A DNA stretch of 64,000 bases from Pilimelia columellifera. GTDB taxonomy: Bacteria > Actinomycetota > Actinomycetes > Mycobacteriales > Micromonosporaceae. The notes under the pieces were generated by a model. That model had not been told where the DNA came from and made no database searches. It saw nothing but the letters and a program-made list of their open reading frames with translations. This document shows positions 56,602 through 64,000 of this stretch, one piece after another. Position 1 is the stretch's first letter, and the number at the start of each line of letters is the position of its first letter. The DNA lies in assembly GCF_039532605.1 (NCBI RefSeq), contig NZ_BAAARY010000001.1:558001-622000 (forward strand). Direction: 5' to 3'. Both the position numbers and the translations under genes were made by a program.

Positions 56602-57435
56602 GTGCCGTCGCAGTTCGCCTCCTATCTCCGCGTCTACGAGCCTCTCGCCGCCTTCGACCGGCCGCGGCAGGAGCGGTGGCGGCGGTACATCGACGGTGGT
56701 CACGTCGTTGCCCAGTCGGAGGGGCCGGTCCGGCAACGGGCGGCCGTCTGGTCGGCGATGGGGGCGGTCTGGGCCCGGTTGCCTGAGTTGCCGGACGAGG
56801 CATATGTGCTGGAGGTCGCCGGCGCCACCCTGGTCTGCCCGTGGAATCTGCGGGTTCGGGTGGCGCAGGCAGCGTTGGTGGCGCGTGACGGCGTGCCCCC
56901 GGTGCTCGCGGACGCGTTCGTGCCGCCGGCGCTGGTGAGCCAGGCGCAGCTGCTCGTGGACGAGTGGCGCGACAGCGACGCGGCCGGGGCGGCCGGCGGC
57001 CGGCTGCACGAGCAGGTGGCGACCTGGGGCGTTCCGCTGCGCTGGTTCGTGTTCGTGGAGCAGTCCGAGCGGGAGCTGTCGTTGCGGGCGCCGCGCTTCC
57101 TGCGGTACCGCACCGAGATCTCCAAGGCCCGGCGCCGGGCGCACCGGGGGGTGTCCGTGCTCCGCAAGTCGGTGGGCGATGCGCCGATCACCGACGCTTT
57201 GGAGGAGAGCGCCCGATGGCTGGAGGAGTTCCACCCGCGGTCGGTGGTCGAGTTGGATTACGGCGGCCTGGTCGATCTGCTCACCGACGAGGAGTTGACC
57301 GACGACGACTCGCCGAGGCTGGCCGCTGCGGGGCTGACTGGGCTGGGCCGCGGGGAGGCCGGATCGGCGACGTCGGCGTACGAGAAACTGGTCGATCGTT
57401 GGCGTGCGGTTCAACTCCAGGAGCGGTGCAACTAA
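56602..57435 (+). CDS. Conserved actinobacterial protein upstream of bldC
   Basis: 277 residues, soluble, without a motif I can name. It starts FASYLRVYEPLAAF and contains VCPWNLRVRVAQAALV and a basic segment FLRYRTEISKARRRAHRG in its middle. Proteins like this are commonly placed between the valine dehydrogenase gene and bldC in actinomycetes, suggesting ancestral linkage. Start GTG 56602 with GAAG eight bases upstream. Confidence 0.7.
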   Translation: MPSQFASYLRVYEPLAAFDRPRQERWRRYIDGGHVVAQSEGPVRQRAAVWSAMGAVWARLPELPDEAYVLEVAGATLVCPWNLRVRVAQAALVARDGVPPVLADAFVPPALVSQAQLLVDEWRDSDAAGAAGGRLHEQVATWGVPLRWFVFVEQSERELSLRAPRFLRYRTEISKARRRAHRGVSVLRKSVGDAPITDALEESARWLEEFHPRSVVELDYGGLVDLLTDEELTDDDSPRLAAAGLTGLGRGEAGSATSAYEKLVDRWRAVQLQERCN

Positions 57436-57843
57436 TCTTGATATTCCCGCCGGACCGCGGGGCCGGGTAGTCTCACGCTGAACCTGAGTCACGTTCGCGA
57501 CAGGCGCGCCGTCGTCGAAGCGAGCGCGAGCGGCGACGAGGGCTGCCGTTGACCGGCGCTGGCGGCGTTTGCCGTTGAGCTGGCCAGGGTATCGACGACC
57601 GCGATGACGCCCGAGTCGTGTGGATGGTTTCAGCTGGTAAACCGCTGAATAGCAGCGGTCTATTTACCTGCATTTAGATGGATTCGCGGGATAAAACCTG
57701 TCAAAAAATGGTCAATCATCATCCATCCATCCACGTACCTTCGACCGTTCGGCCCATGTCGGACATCGTGGACTAGCCGGACCATGAATATGCGTCGACC
57801 GGCGGGACCCCGGTTGTCGTTTCATCCCCTTTGGAGGAACTCG
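57436..57843 (+). promoter_or_regulatory. bldC upstream region with hairpin
   Basis: About 400 bases with no gene. ACCGCTG (57641-57647) and CAGCGGT (57653-57659) form a perfect 7-bp stem with a 5-base loop, followed by an AT-rich stretch (to about 57725) unlike the local composition, and ATC/CATC short repeats. Likely contains the bldC promoter and possibly an operator or upstream terminator. GGAGG at 57833-57837 is the bldC ribosome binding site. Confidence 0.5.
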
Positions 57844-58053
57844 ATGGCATCGCGTACCCACGAACCAGAGCCGCTGCTGACCCCGGCCGAGGTCGCGTCG
57901 ATGTTCCGCGTCGACCCGAAGACCGTGACCCGGTGGGCGAAGGCGGGCAAGCTCAGCGCTATCCGGACTCTGGGCGGTCACCGCCGGTACCGGGAGTCCG
58001 AGGTACGCGCTCTGTTGCAGGGGCAGATCCCGATGCAGCGTCAGGGCGACTGA
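57844..58053 (+). CDS. bldC: BldC developmental transcription regulator
   Basis: 69-residue MerR-like winged-helix DNA-binding protein without an effector domain. LLTPAEVASMFRVDPKTVTRWAK is the helix-turn-helix and TLGGHRRYRESEV the wing, essentially as in Streptomyces BldC, which delays entry into development. ATG 57844 follows GGAGGAACTCG. Confidence 0.95.
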   Translation: MASRTHEPEPLLTPAEVASMFRVDPKTVTRWAKAGKLSAIRTLGGHRRYRESEVRALLQGQIPMQRQGD

Positions 58054-58105
58054 ACGACGCGATCACCGATCCTGCGCCGGCTGGCGCGTCCGGTGTGAAC
58101 CTGCT

Positions 58106-58148
58106 GGGCTGGTGGAAGCGCGGGGCAAATCCGCGCCGCCACCAGCCC
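58106..58148 (+). terminator. Long hairpin terminator after bldC
   Basis: GGGCTGGTGG (58106-58115) pairs with CCACCAGCCC (58139-58148), and GCGCGG (58118-58123) with CCGCGC (58131-58136); two bases on each side are unpaired and the loop is GGCAAAT. A 16-bp GC-rich stem placed 52 bases after bldC, without a T tract. Confidence 0.8.
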
Positions 58149-58317
58149 TGACGCTTCCACGGGACTGTCCGCGTCAGGCCGCTCCACTCGCGACCTGGTC
58201 GGGACCGTGGCGCGTTCGGTGCGGATCAGGCGTCCCCATGGTGGCAATTGCATGAAGGGCGCCCGGCGACTACAACGTTCCGGCGAGGCTTTGGTTACGG
58301 GTGTGCGAGCCCTCGGG
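58149..58317. other. Short gene-free stretch
   Basis: Between the bldC terminator and the convergent aldo/keto reductase stop. I see no gene or structured element here. Confidence 0.4.
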
Positions 58318-59331
58318 TCAGTCGCGCCAGCGGCGCGGGTCCAGCAGCTGCGCCGGCAGCTCGGGGATACCGGAGCGGACCCACTCGCGCTCGCTGGTCG
58401 TCAACGGATCGCGGCGGGCGAGCAGCACATGGGCGCGCAGTTGGCCGGCGGTCTCCGCACCCACCACCAGGGACGTCACCCAGGGCAGTGACAGCACGTA
58501 CGCCAGGCACAGGTCGTCCCGGCCGGCGCGGCCGAGTTCGTCGGACATCTTGTCCAACGTCGAGATGAGACTATCGCGGTCCCCGTCGTCAAGCTTGGGC
58601 CAGCGCACCGAACGGCCAGCTGCCAGCAGGCCCTGGAGGAAGACGCTGCGGGCCGTCACGACCAGGTCCGGCCGAGCCAGGAGGGCTGTGGTCAGCCCCG
58701 GGTCGAGCCACCGGCCGTCGAGGATGTTGCAGGGGAGCTGCAAGTAACCCAGCTCGGGAAGCTCCAGCGCCAACCGCAGCTCCGACGGGTCCTGGACGGA
58801 GACCCCGATCCGGTGCGCCTGGCCGTCGGCCAGGTAACGCCGTAGTCGTTGCCAGGCGGCGCCGTGGGCGTACGCGGCGTCCGCGGCGCGGTGCAGCAGC
58901 AGGGTGAGCCCGCGTTCCCGGCCGAGTTCGCCCATGCTCCGTCCGACGCTGGCTTCGACCGCCGCCGCGGCGGCCAGGTCCGGCGCGAGACCGACGAATC
59001 GCTCGCCGGCGAGCACCTCGGCCAGCGGCGCGATCTTCGTGACGACGTCCAGTCGGGTCGCCGCTTCGAGCTGGTCCGAGGCGAGCGCCCGGAGCGCCGT
59101 GCCGACGCGACGTTCGCTGAGGCCGTAGGCGCGGGCGGTGTCGATGTGGGTGACGCCGACCGAGGCCGCGGTTCGCAACAGCTCGACCGTCGTGGGGTCG
59201 GCGCCGTCAACGGGTGGGGCCCCGTAGGCGCCGCCGAGCTGGGCGGCGCCGAGCAGCAGCACGGACTGCCGGTATCCGCCGCGCCACCGCTCGGGTAGCC
59301 GGGTCGGGAGGGCGGCGGGGGCGTGCGGCAT
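58318..59331 (-). CDS. Aldo/keto reductase
   Basis: 337-residue NADPH-dependent oxidoreductase. The tetrad is visible: Asp in THIDTARAYG, Tyr in the same block, Lys in VVTKIAP and His in LLLHRAAD; RSVFLQGLL and the C-terminal VVGAETAGQL follow. It resembles the aldose/galactose dehydrogenase-like branch. ATG 59331 is chosen; the longer frame is a shadow of the opposite strand. Substrate unknown. Confidence 0.85.
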   Translation of the reverse strand: MPHAPAALPTRLPERWRGGYRQSVLLLGAAQLGGAYGAPPVDGADPTTVELLRTAASVGVTHIDTARAYGLSERRVGTALRALASDQLEAATRLDVVTKIAPLAEVLAGERFVGLAPDLAAAAAVEASVGRSMGELGRERGLTLLLHRAADAAYAHGAAWQRLRRYLADGQAHRIGVSVQDPSELRLALELPELGYLQLPCNILDGRWLDPGLTTALLARPDLVVTARSVFLQGLLAAGRSVRWPKLDDGDRDSLISTLDKMSDELGRAGRDDLCLAYVLSLPWVTSLVVGAETAGQLRAHVLLARRDPLTTSEREWVRSGIPELPAQLLDPRRWRD

Positions 59332-59403
59332 GGGGTCCTCCGTTGCTGTTTTGAGACGGAATAACGGTACCAACACCATTTTTCTATGAATCGTGCCGGT
59401 TAG

Positions 59404-59988
59404 ATGGGTTTGGTCCCTAATCTCGCTGTGGTGGCCGCCCACCCCCGGCTGCTGAACCTCATCGGCAGCCTCTGCGTCGGCGGCGTCGCCGCCGCCATGG
59501 CCCTTGGCCTGCCCGCGCTCGATCGGGCGCTGCCCGCCGAACGTCGACCGCCCGCCGACCGTCCTTACCTGGTCGGCGCCGGGGTCCGCCTGCTCCCACC
59601 CGAAGGCGCCCTCCTCGACCTCACCGCGACCCGGCCCGGACCGCGCGCCGGCGCGGTCCGGTTCCAGCTGGGCGCGGTCCGGATCGTCGTCGTCGCCGGC
59701 CCGTTCAGCGGCGACCTGGCAGCCGCCGAGCGGCGCCTCCGCCGCAAGATCACTGCGCGACGCGGTGTGCAGGTGACCGGGCCGCAGGCCCCCACCAGCA
59801 CCGATGCCGGCGTGCCCGGTCTGAGCGGCGGATACGCCAGCCCAGGCCGGATCGGCCGGTTCCAGGTCTTCCTGCACCGGGGCATCGCCGTCGAGATCAC
59901 CGTCAGCGGTGCTGAGAGCGACCTGGGGGCCGTCATCGACCGCGTGGACGCCAGCGCCCGCTCGCTCGCCTTCCGGACCGGACGGTGA
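59404..59988 (+). CDS. Small membrane-anchored protein of unknown function
   Basis: 194 residues: one hydrophobic N-terminal helix (about 15-37), then an extracytoplasmic alpha/beta-looking domain (VRFQLGAVRIVVVAGPFSG, GRFQVFLHRGIAVEITVSG). No known family recognised. Its stop overlaps the PrsW protease start by 4 bases, so the two are probably co-translated and may work together. Confidence 0.65.
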   Translation: MGLVPNLAVVAAHPRLLNLIGSLCVGGVAAAMALGLPALDRALPAERRPPADRPYLVGAGVRLLPPEGALLDLTATRPGPRAGAVRFQLGAVRIVVVAGPFSGDLAAAERRLRRKITARRGVQVTGPQAPTSTDAGVPGLSGGYASPGRIGRFQVFLHRGIAVEITVSGAESDLGAVIDRVDASARSLAFRTGR

Positions 59989-61385
59989 GCATCGAACCGG
60001 ACCCACCGGCAGCCATCGGGCCGAACGCGACAGTCGACATCGGCCCGAGACAGATCAGCAACGTCGGCCTGGCCCGCAGCGCCCGCAGCGCCCCGGTCCG
60101 ACCCGCGCCGCCCGGCCTCGACCTCGGCAACCCGCTGCTGCTGCCTGCGTTCTGGCTCACCATCATCCTGATGGGACTGGGCGCGGCCAAGGTCGGCGGT
60201 GTGCTGCACGAGGCCGGGCAACGGCACCCCACCGCCACCGCGGCGGCCATCATCATGTTCGCCATCTACGCCGTGCCGTTCTGGAGTCTGCTCGGCGCCC
60301 TCGACTATCTCGAACGCGAGCCACCCGCGCTCACCGCCACCGCCTTCGCCTGGGGATGCCTGGTCGCCACCGCGCTCGCTCTGGACGCCGGAACCGCCCT
60401 CCACGACATCATCGCCAAGACGATCTCCCCGGCGTTCGCTGTCGAGTGGGGGCCCGCGTTGGCCGGGGCCGCTGTCGAGGAGGTAGCCAAGCTGCTCGGC
60501 ATCCTGGTGATAGTCCTGATCGCCCGGGAACACATCAACAGCGTCCTCGACGGTTTCGTGTACGGAGCGCTGGTCGGGCTGGGGTTCCAGATCGTCGAGA
60601 ACATGATCTACGCGACGAGCGCGGTGGCGCTCGCCGGCCGCGGCGACCAGATCGACCCGGTCGTCACCACTTTCCTGCTCCGTGGATTCCTCGCCGGGCT
60701 GTGGAGCCACACGCTGTTCAGTGGGCTTGCCGGGCTGGGGGTGGGGTACTTCGTGGTCCGGACCCAGCGGTCCCGCCCCACCCGGATCGCCATGATCGGG
60801 CTGGCGCTGCTCGGCGCCTGGGCCTGTCACGCCTTGTGGAACAGCCCGTTCTGGGCTGACGGCTTCGGGCAGGGCCCGCTGGGCATCCTGGTGGTGCTTG
60901 TCCTCAAAGGAAGCCCGGCTCTGGGCATGATCCTGCTGGTGGTGTGGTCGGCGCACTCCCGCGAGGCCGCCTACTACCTGCACCAACTCGACGCGCTCGG
61001 GGACCGGCATGTCATCACCCCCGACGAGCTGCGCGCCCTCGGCAGCGGTCGGCTGCGGGCGCAGGCCCGACGCCGGGCGTCGGCGCGGGCAGGACACCGG
61101 GCGGCCCGCGCCGTGCGCGGTCTCCAGACGGCACAGGCACGGCTGGCGGTGGCCCTCAGCCGAGCAGCCGTCGCCGGCCCGGAGTCGACGCAGGCCGACG
61201 CGGATGTCAGCCACTGTCATCGTGAGGTGCTGCTGCGCCGGGCGAGACTGGAGGAGCTCGGACACCCGGAAGCGACTGCTGGAAACGTCAGCGCCGTGCT
61301 GCCGCGGATGGCGATCGCCACCGCCGTCGGGCTCGTCGCGCTGGCCGCGATCTGGGCGGCTATCCAGGCCATCGGGCCGGCCTGA
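59985..61385 (+). CDS. PrsW-family intramembrane metalloprotease
   Basis: 466 residues with about eight membrane segments. The EExxK motif (EEVAK, first Glu near residue 165), YGALVGLGFQIVENMIY and CHALWNSPFW carry the conserved acidic and His residues of PrsW/CAAX-like membrane proteases. A long basic, coiled-coil-prone cytoplasmic region (about 350-440) and a last helix form the C-terminus. B. subtilis PrsW cuts an anti-sigma factor; no such partner is visible here. Start GTG 59985. Confidence 0.85.
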   Translation: MSIEPDPPAAIGPNATVDIGPRQISNVGLARSARSAPVRPAPPGLDLGNPLLLPAFWLTIILMGLGAAKVGGVLHEAGQRHPTATAAAIIMFAIYAVPFWSLLGALDYLEREPPALTATAFAWGCLVATALALDAGTALHDIIAKTISPAFAVEWGPALAGAAVEEVAKLLGILVIVLIAREHINSVLDGFVYGALVGLGFQIVENMIYATSAVALAGRGDQIDPVVTTFLLRGFLAGLWSHTLFSGLAGLGVGYFVVRTQRSRPTRIAMIGLALLGAWACHALWNSPFWADGFGQGPLGILVVLVLKGSPALGMILLVVWSAHSREAAYYLHQLDALGDRHVITPDELRALGSGRLRAQARRRASARAGHRAARAVRGLQTAQARLAVALSRAAVAGPESTQADADVSHCHREVLLRRARLEELGHPEATAGNVSAVLPRMAIATAVGLVALAAIWAAIQAIGPA

Positions 61386-61452
61386 GCGGCCCACGCGACG
61401 CGGGTCCGCAGGACCGCCCGGCCCGGAGCCAGGTCCCGTCAGCGGCGCCGGT

Positions 61453-62778
61453 TCAGGACCGAAGGTTGATGTTCTCCTGCGCCATGGCCCGGATGACGGC
61501 GGCTGACTCGGACAGTCCGATCACGAGGACCGAGTCGGGGGCGAACCCGCGGACCTCGCGGGCGCCGGCGCCGAAGTCGACCGGGCCGTCGCCGGTCAGC
61601 GGGTACCGCATCGTCTTGATGTGATCCTCGGAACGCCCGGCGCTCAGCAGCGCGGCGCGGACGTTCTCCTGTAGGCCCACCCCGTACGCGTCGTCCCGGG
61701 CGATGATGACGACCTTCTGGGCGCCGTCCCGCATGATCACGTCAGCGAGGGCGGTGCCCTGGAGGGCGTCCGAGGGCGCGGTCCGGAAGTACAGGCCCTC
61801 GTCCTGCGCCGAGCTGAGATCGGCCGCGGTGTTCGACGGGGAGAAGAGCACGAGGCCGGCGCGGACCACGTCCGGCAGCACCGCCCGCGCCACACCCGAC
61901 GTGGCCGGGCCGATGATGACGTTGACATCCCGGGCGATGTGGGCAGCGACCGTGCGCTTCGCCACCTCCGGCTTGGTGCCGTCGTCGCCGTCCAGCCACT
62001 GGACCGAGGCGCCGAGCGCCCCACCGGCGGCGTTGACCTCCTGGATCGCCAGGGCCGCGCCGGCGCGCATCGGCGGGAAGACGTTCGCGCCGTCGCCGGT
62101 CTGCGGCAGCAGCCCGCCGATCCGCAGCGGCCCCCCGCCCGAGGCGGTCCCGGATGTCGCCGGCGCCTGGGCCCGGCTGCTGGCCGTCTCGTCCCCCGCG
62201 CCGACGAACTCGGTCTTGCCGTCGTCGATCTGGTCCCGTTCGCCGAAGTGCAGGGTGGCGTACGAGGCGGTCGACGGCTCGCCGGCGTCAGTGAAGCCCG
62301 AACGGCGCAACGACATGCCCCGATAGCGGAGGTCACGCCCCTTGGTCGCCAGTTTCAGACATGACTTGACGGTGTCGCACAGCTCGCCGCCGTTGGTGAC
62401 GGAGTTGACGAACCTCGCCAGTTGCCGGGAGTCGCTGGTGCCGGCCAGCTCCGCGGCCAGGACGCTGATGACGACCGCGTCGTACGCCTCGGCGGAGTAG
62501 GTGAAGTCGGTGAGCTTGTCGTCGACCGCGCGTAGGCGGCTCTTGAAGTCCTCCGGCAGCTGGGTCAGCGGTGTGGTGCCCTTCATGCCGGCGAGCGCGC
62601 CCGGGGTCTGGGCGAACGACTCGCCGAACGAGTTGTTCATGTTGCCGTCGGCGCCGTAGATGCGGACGTTCATCGGGGCGCCGCGACCCTCCGCGGAGCT
62701 GTCAGAGCAGCCGCCAGCGGCGAGCAGCGTCAGCGACGCGGCCAGGAGGGCGGCGCCTGCCGAGCGACGAGATCGCAT
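61453..62778 (-). CDS. Branched-chain amino-acid-type substrate-binding lipoprotein, apparently circularly permuted
   Basis: 441 residues. Signal peptide with lipobox AAGGC (Cys24). Residues 36-195 (IYGADGNMNNSFGESF, TYSAEAYDAVVISVLAA, GGELCDTVKSC) correspond to what is normally the C-terminal half of LivJ-like proteins. After a Thr/Ala/Ser/Gly linker, residues 216-441 (LRIGGLLPQTG, VNVIIGPATSGVAR, LYFRTAPSDALQGTALA, SVLVIGLSESAAVIRAMAQ) correspond to the usual N-terminal half. The lobe order is thus swapped relative to the family. No ABC permease or ATPase gene adjoins it. Confidence 0.8.
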   Translation of the reverse strand: MRSRRSAGAALLAASLTLLAAGGCSDSSAEGRGAPMNVRIYGADGNMNNSFGESFAQTPGALAGMKGTTPLTQLPEDFKSRLRAVDDKLTDFTYSAEAYDAVVISVLAAELAGTSDSRQLARFVNSVTNGGELCDTVKSCLKLATKGRDLRYRGMSLRRSGFTDAGEPSTASYATLHFGERDQIDDGKTEFVGAGDETASSRAQAPATSGTASGGGPLRIGGLLPQTGDGANVFPPMRAGAALAIQEVNAAGGALGASVQWLDGDDGTKPEVAKRTVAAHIARDVNVIIGPATSGVARAVLPDVVRAGLVLFSPSNTAADLSSAQDEGLYFRTAPSDALQGTALADVIMRDGAQKVVIIARDDAYGVGLQENVRAALLSAGRSEDHIKTMRYPLTGDGPVDFGAGAREVRGFAPDSVLVIGLSESAAVIRAMAQENINLRS

Positions 62779-62899
62779 GAACGACTGTCTCCCTCCCGAA
62801 GAGTCACCAGCGAAGATTACCCCTCGCCGATGGGTTGCGCACCGGCTGATCGGGGGTGTGATTAGAGCCGGGTTGACCTCGCTCCCTACCGTGGCAGGC

Positions 62900-63301
62900 G
62901 TGATCCAGTTGAGTGATGACGCGGTGTGCGATGCGACACAGATTCTGGCGTACGCCGCGGACGGGGATCATCCGGCGGTCGTGCTCCAAGAGGTACGGAG
63001 CGTGATCGAACGGTCAGGTTTGGGCGCCGTCTATGATGTCGTGTTATGTCTGGCCGACACTGTGCTCAGTGACCGGACCCTCGCCGGCCCGCCGGCGGCC
63101 GGGTGCGCGCTGAGCTTCCCGGGCATCGATGCCGCGCCCTACGACCTGCGTTGGACCGCCCGCTTCCTCAGCGCTTACGCCTGCGCCGACGCCGACACCC
63201 ACGCCGCCCTGTTCGGGGCCGCCGCGGACGACGGCCGGCTAGTCGAGTGCGTCGCCGCCCTGGCCGCCTCCACGGTGGCCACGCTGCGGCTGGCGGCCTG
63301 A
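62900..63301 (+). CDS. Hypothetical protein, 133 residues
   Basis: Unrecognised soluble, probably helical protein (VCDATQILAYAADGDHPAVVLQE; RWTARFLSAYACADADTH). GTG 62900 is the assumed start; the frame is open upstream to 62660, over the neighbouring lipoprotein promoter. The ribosome binding site is weak. The 3' end overlaps the convergent transporter gene by 63 bases. Confidence 0.55.
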   Translation: MIQLSDDAVCDATQILAYAADGDHPAVVLQEVRSVIERSGLGAVYDVVLCLADTVLSDRTLAGPPAAGCALSFPGIDAAPYDLRWTARFLSAYACADADTHAALFGAAADDGRLVECVAALAASTVATLRLAA

Positions 63302-64000
63302 CGTCCAGACCGCGCCCGCGCTGGCCGCGACCACCAGAGCCACCGCCGCCCAGCCGCCGGGCCCCAGCATCTGCCCCAACAGCAGCCAGCCCGCCAGCGC
63401 CGCCACCGCCGGCGCCAGGCTCATCAGCACCGCAAATGTCGCGGCGGGCAGCCGTCGCAGCGCCAGCAGCTCCAATGAGTACGGCAGCGCCGAGGAAAGC
63501 AAGGCGACCACCGCGCCCCAACCCAGAACGGCCGGACGAAGGAGGTCGGCGCCGGCGGTCGCGATTCCCAGCGGCAGACTCAGCACAGCGCCGACCGTCA
63601 TCGCCATCGCCAGGCCGTCGACCCGGGGGAACCTCGCCCCCGCCCGCGCGGACAGCAGGATGTAGGCGGCCCACATGGCCGCCGCCCCGAGCGCGAAGGC
63701 CGTCCCCGCCGCCGTCAGCTCTCCGTAACCCCCACCGCCGAGTAGCGCGACCCCGGCGAGCGCCAGACCCGCCCACAGCCAGCGGACGGCCCCCCGGGAG
63801 CCGAACACCGCGACAGCCAACGGGCCCAGCACCTCGATCGTCACCGCCGGTCCAAGCGGAATCCGGGCGATGGCCTCATAGAAGAGCAGGTTCATGGCGC
63901 CGAGCGCCGTGCCGAAACCAGCCACCACCGCCCAGTCGGACCGACCGTGGCCGCGGAGCCTGGGCCGGAACAGGACCAGCAGCAGGACCGCCGAGACGGA
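63239..64000 (-). CDS. EamA/DMT family transporter (RhtA-like), 5' end outside window
   Basis: 253 visible residues of a ten-helix drug/metabolite transporter; the frame continues through the right edge without a start. LLFYEAIARIPLGPAVTIEVLGPLAVA and the second EamA repeat ending SLAPAVAALAGWLLLGQ resemble RhtA-type amino-acid/threonine exporters. Substrate uncertain. Confidence 0.85.
   Translation of the reverse strand, partial: SVSAVLLLVLFRPRLRGHGRSDWAVVAGFGTALGAMNLLFYEAIARIPLGPAVTIEVLGPLAVAVFGSRGAVRWLWAGLALAGVALLGGGGYGELTAAGTAFALGAAAMWAAYILLSARAGARFPRVDGLAMAMTVGAVLSLPLGIATAGADLLRPAVLGWGAVVALLSSALPYSLELLALRRLPAATFAVLMSLAPAVAALAGWLLLGQMLGPGGWAAVALVVAASAGAVWTSGRQPQRGHRGGGQGGDALD

Noticed and set aside
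61386..61452. GGTCC-GCA-GGACC hairpin between the convergent PrsW and lipoprotein genes
   Set aside because: Only five paired bases with a three-base loop; too weak to call a terminator.

Overview
The window is high-GC actinomycete DNA. GTG starts, 4-nt GTGA/ATGA stop-start overlaps, a purSQL cluster, a purF-purM pair, DUF3073, a valine-type dehydrogenase and a BldC regulator all occur, and together suggest Micromonosporaceae (Micromonospora-like). This placement is inferred from gene content; no 16S rRNA or tRNA gene was found.

Layout. 1-7.8 kb is core metabolism: thiolase 3' end, YbjQ-type protein, purB, a Gdt1-type transporter, purS-purQ-purL and a ComB-family phosphatase. 7.8-12.6 kb holds a NUDIX hydrolase and a four-gene sugar importer matching LpqY-SugA-SugB-SugC (trehalose uptake) in order and sequence. 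12.9-16.3 kb holds a free-standing aryl carrier protein and a ferric-siderophore importer. 16.5-19.9 kb is a MacB/FtsX-type ABC pair, followed by two abutting transposase remnants (19.9-20.3 kb).

20.4-47.9 kb is a large iron-acquisition and polysaccharide island. A leftward siderophore-interacting reductase faces a rightward operon of eleven tightly coupled genes. These make 2,3-dihydroxybenzoate (DHB: DhbA, DhbC, DhbE, isochorismatase), supply chorismate (DAHP synthase), and encode a GH26-like lipoprotein, an adenylation-thiolation-thioesterase protein, a chorismate lyase, a PobA-like 4-hydroxybenzoate hydroxylase and a glycosyltransferase. Convergent to it is a leftward surface-polysaccharide operon (four glycosyltransferases, a flippase, two membrane proteins) headed by a Tat-exported beta-propeller gene. 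Next come an EntF-like serine-activating NRPS and a divergent enterochelin-esterase-type hydrolase. Four sites resembling IdeR/DmdR iron boxes lie at the four control points (about 16.27, 21.39, 42.64 and 46.60 kb). The simplest reading is an iron-repressed enterobactin-type tri-catecholate siderophore locus (synthesis, uptake, reduction, hydrolysis). It has a second catechol branch towards 3,4-dihydroxybenzoate and an iron-linked polysaccharide operon. No siderophore exporter, MbtH-like protein or phosphopantetheinyl transferase was seen.

47.9-64 kb returns to core-like genes: a Pro-rich membrane protein, a sterol-carrier-family protein, purF, purM, a radical SAM/SPASM maturase with a cyclophane-type RiPP precursor and a metal-binding lipoprotein, DUF3073, valine dehydrogenase, a conserved unknown, bldC, an aldo/keto reductase, a small membrane protein with a PrsW protease, a substrate-binding lipoprotein whose two halves appear circularly permuted, a small unknown and an EamA transporter cut by the window end.

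The most notable observations are the dual 2,3-/3,4-DHB capacity, the C-domain-less A-T-TE enzyme with no Asp at the amino-acid-binding position, the split EntB, the iron box in front of a polysaccharide operon, the four-motif cyclophane precursor, and the permuted binding protein.
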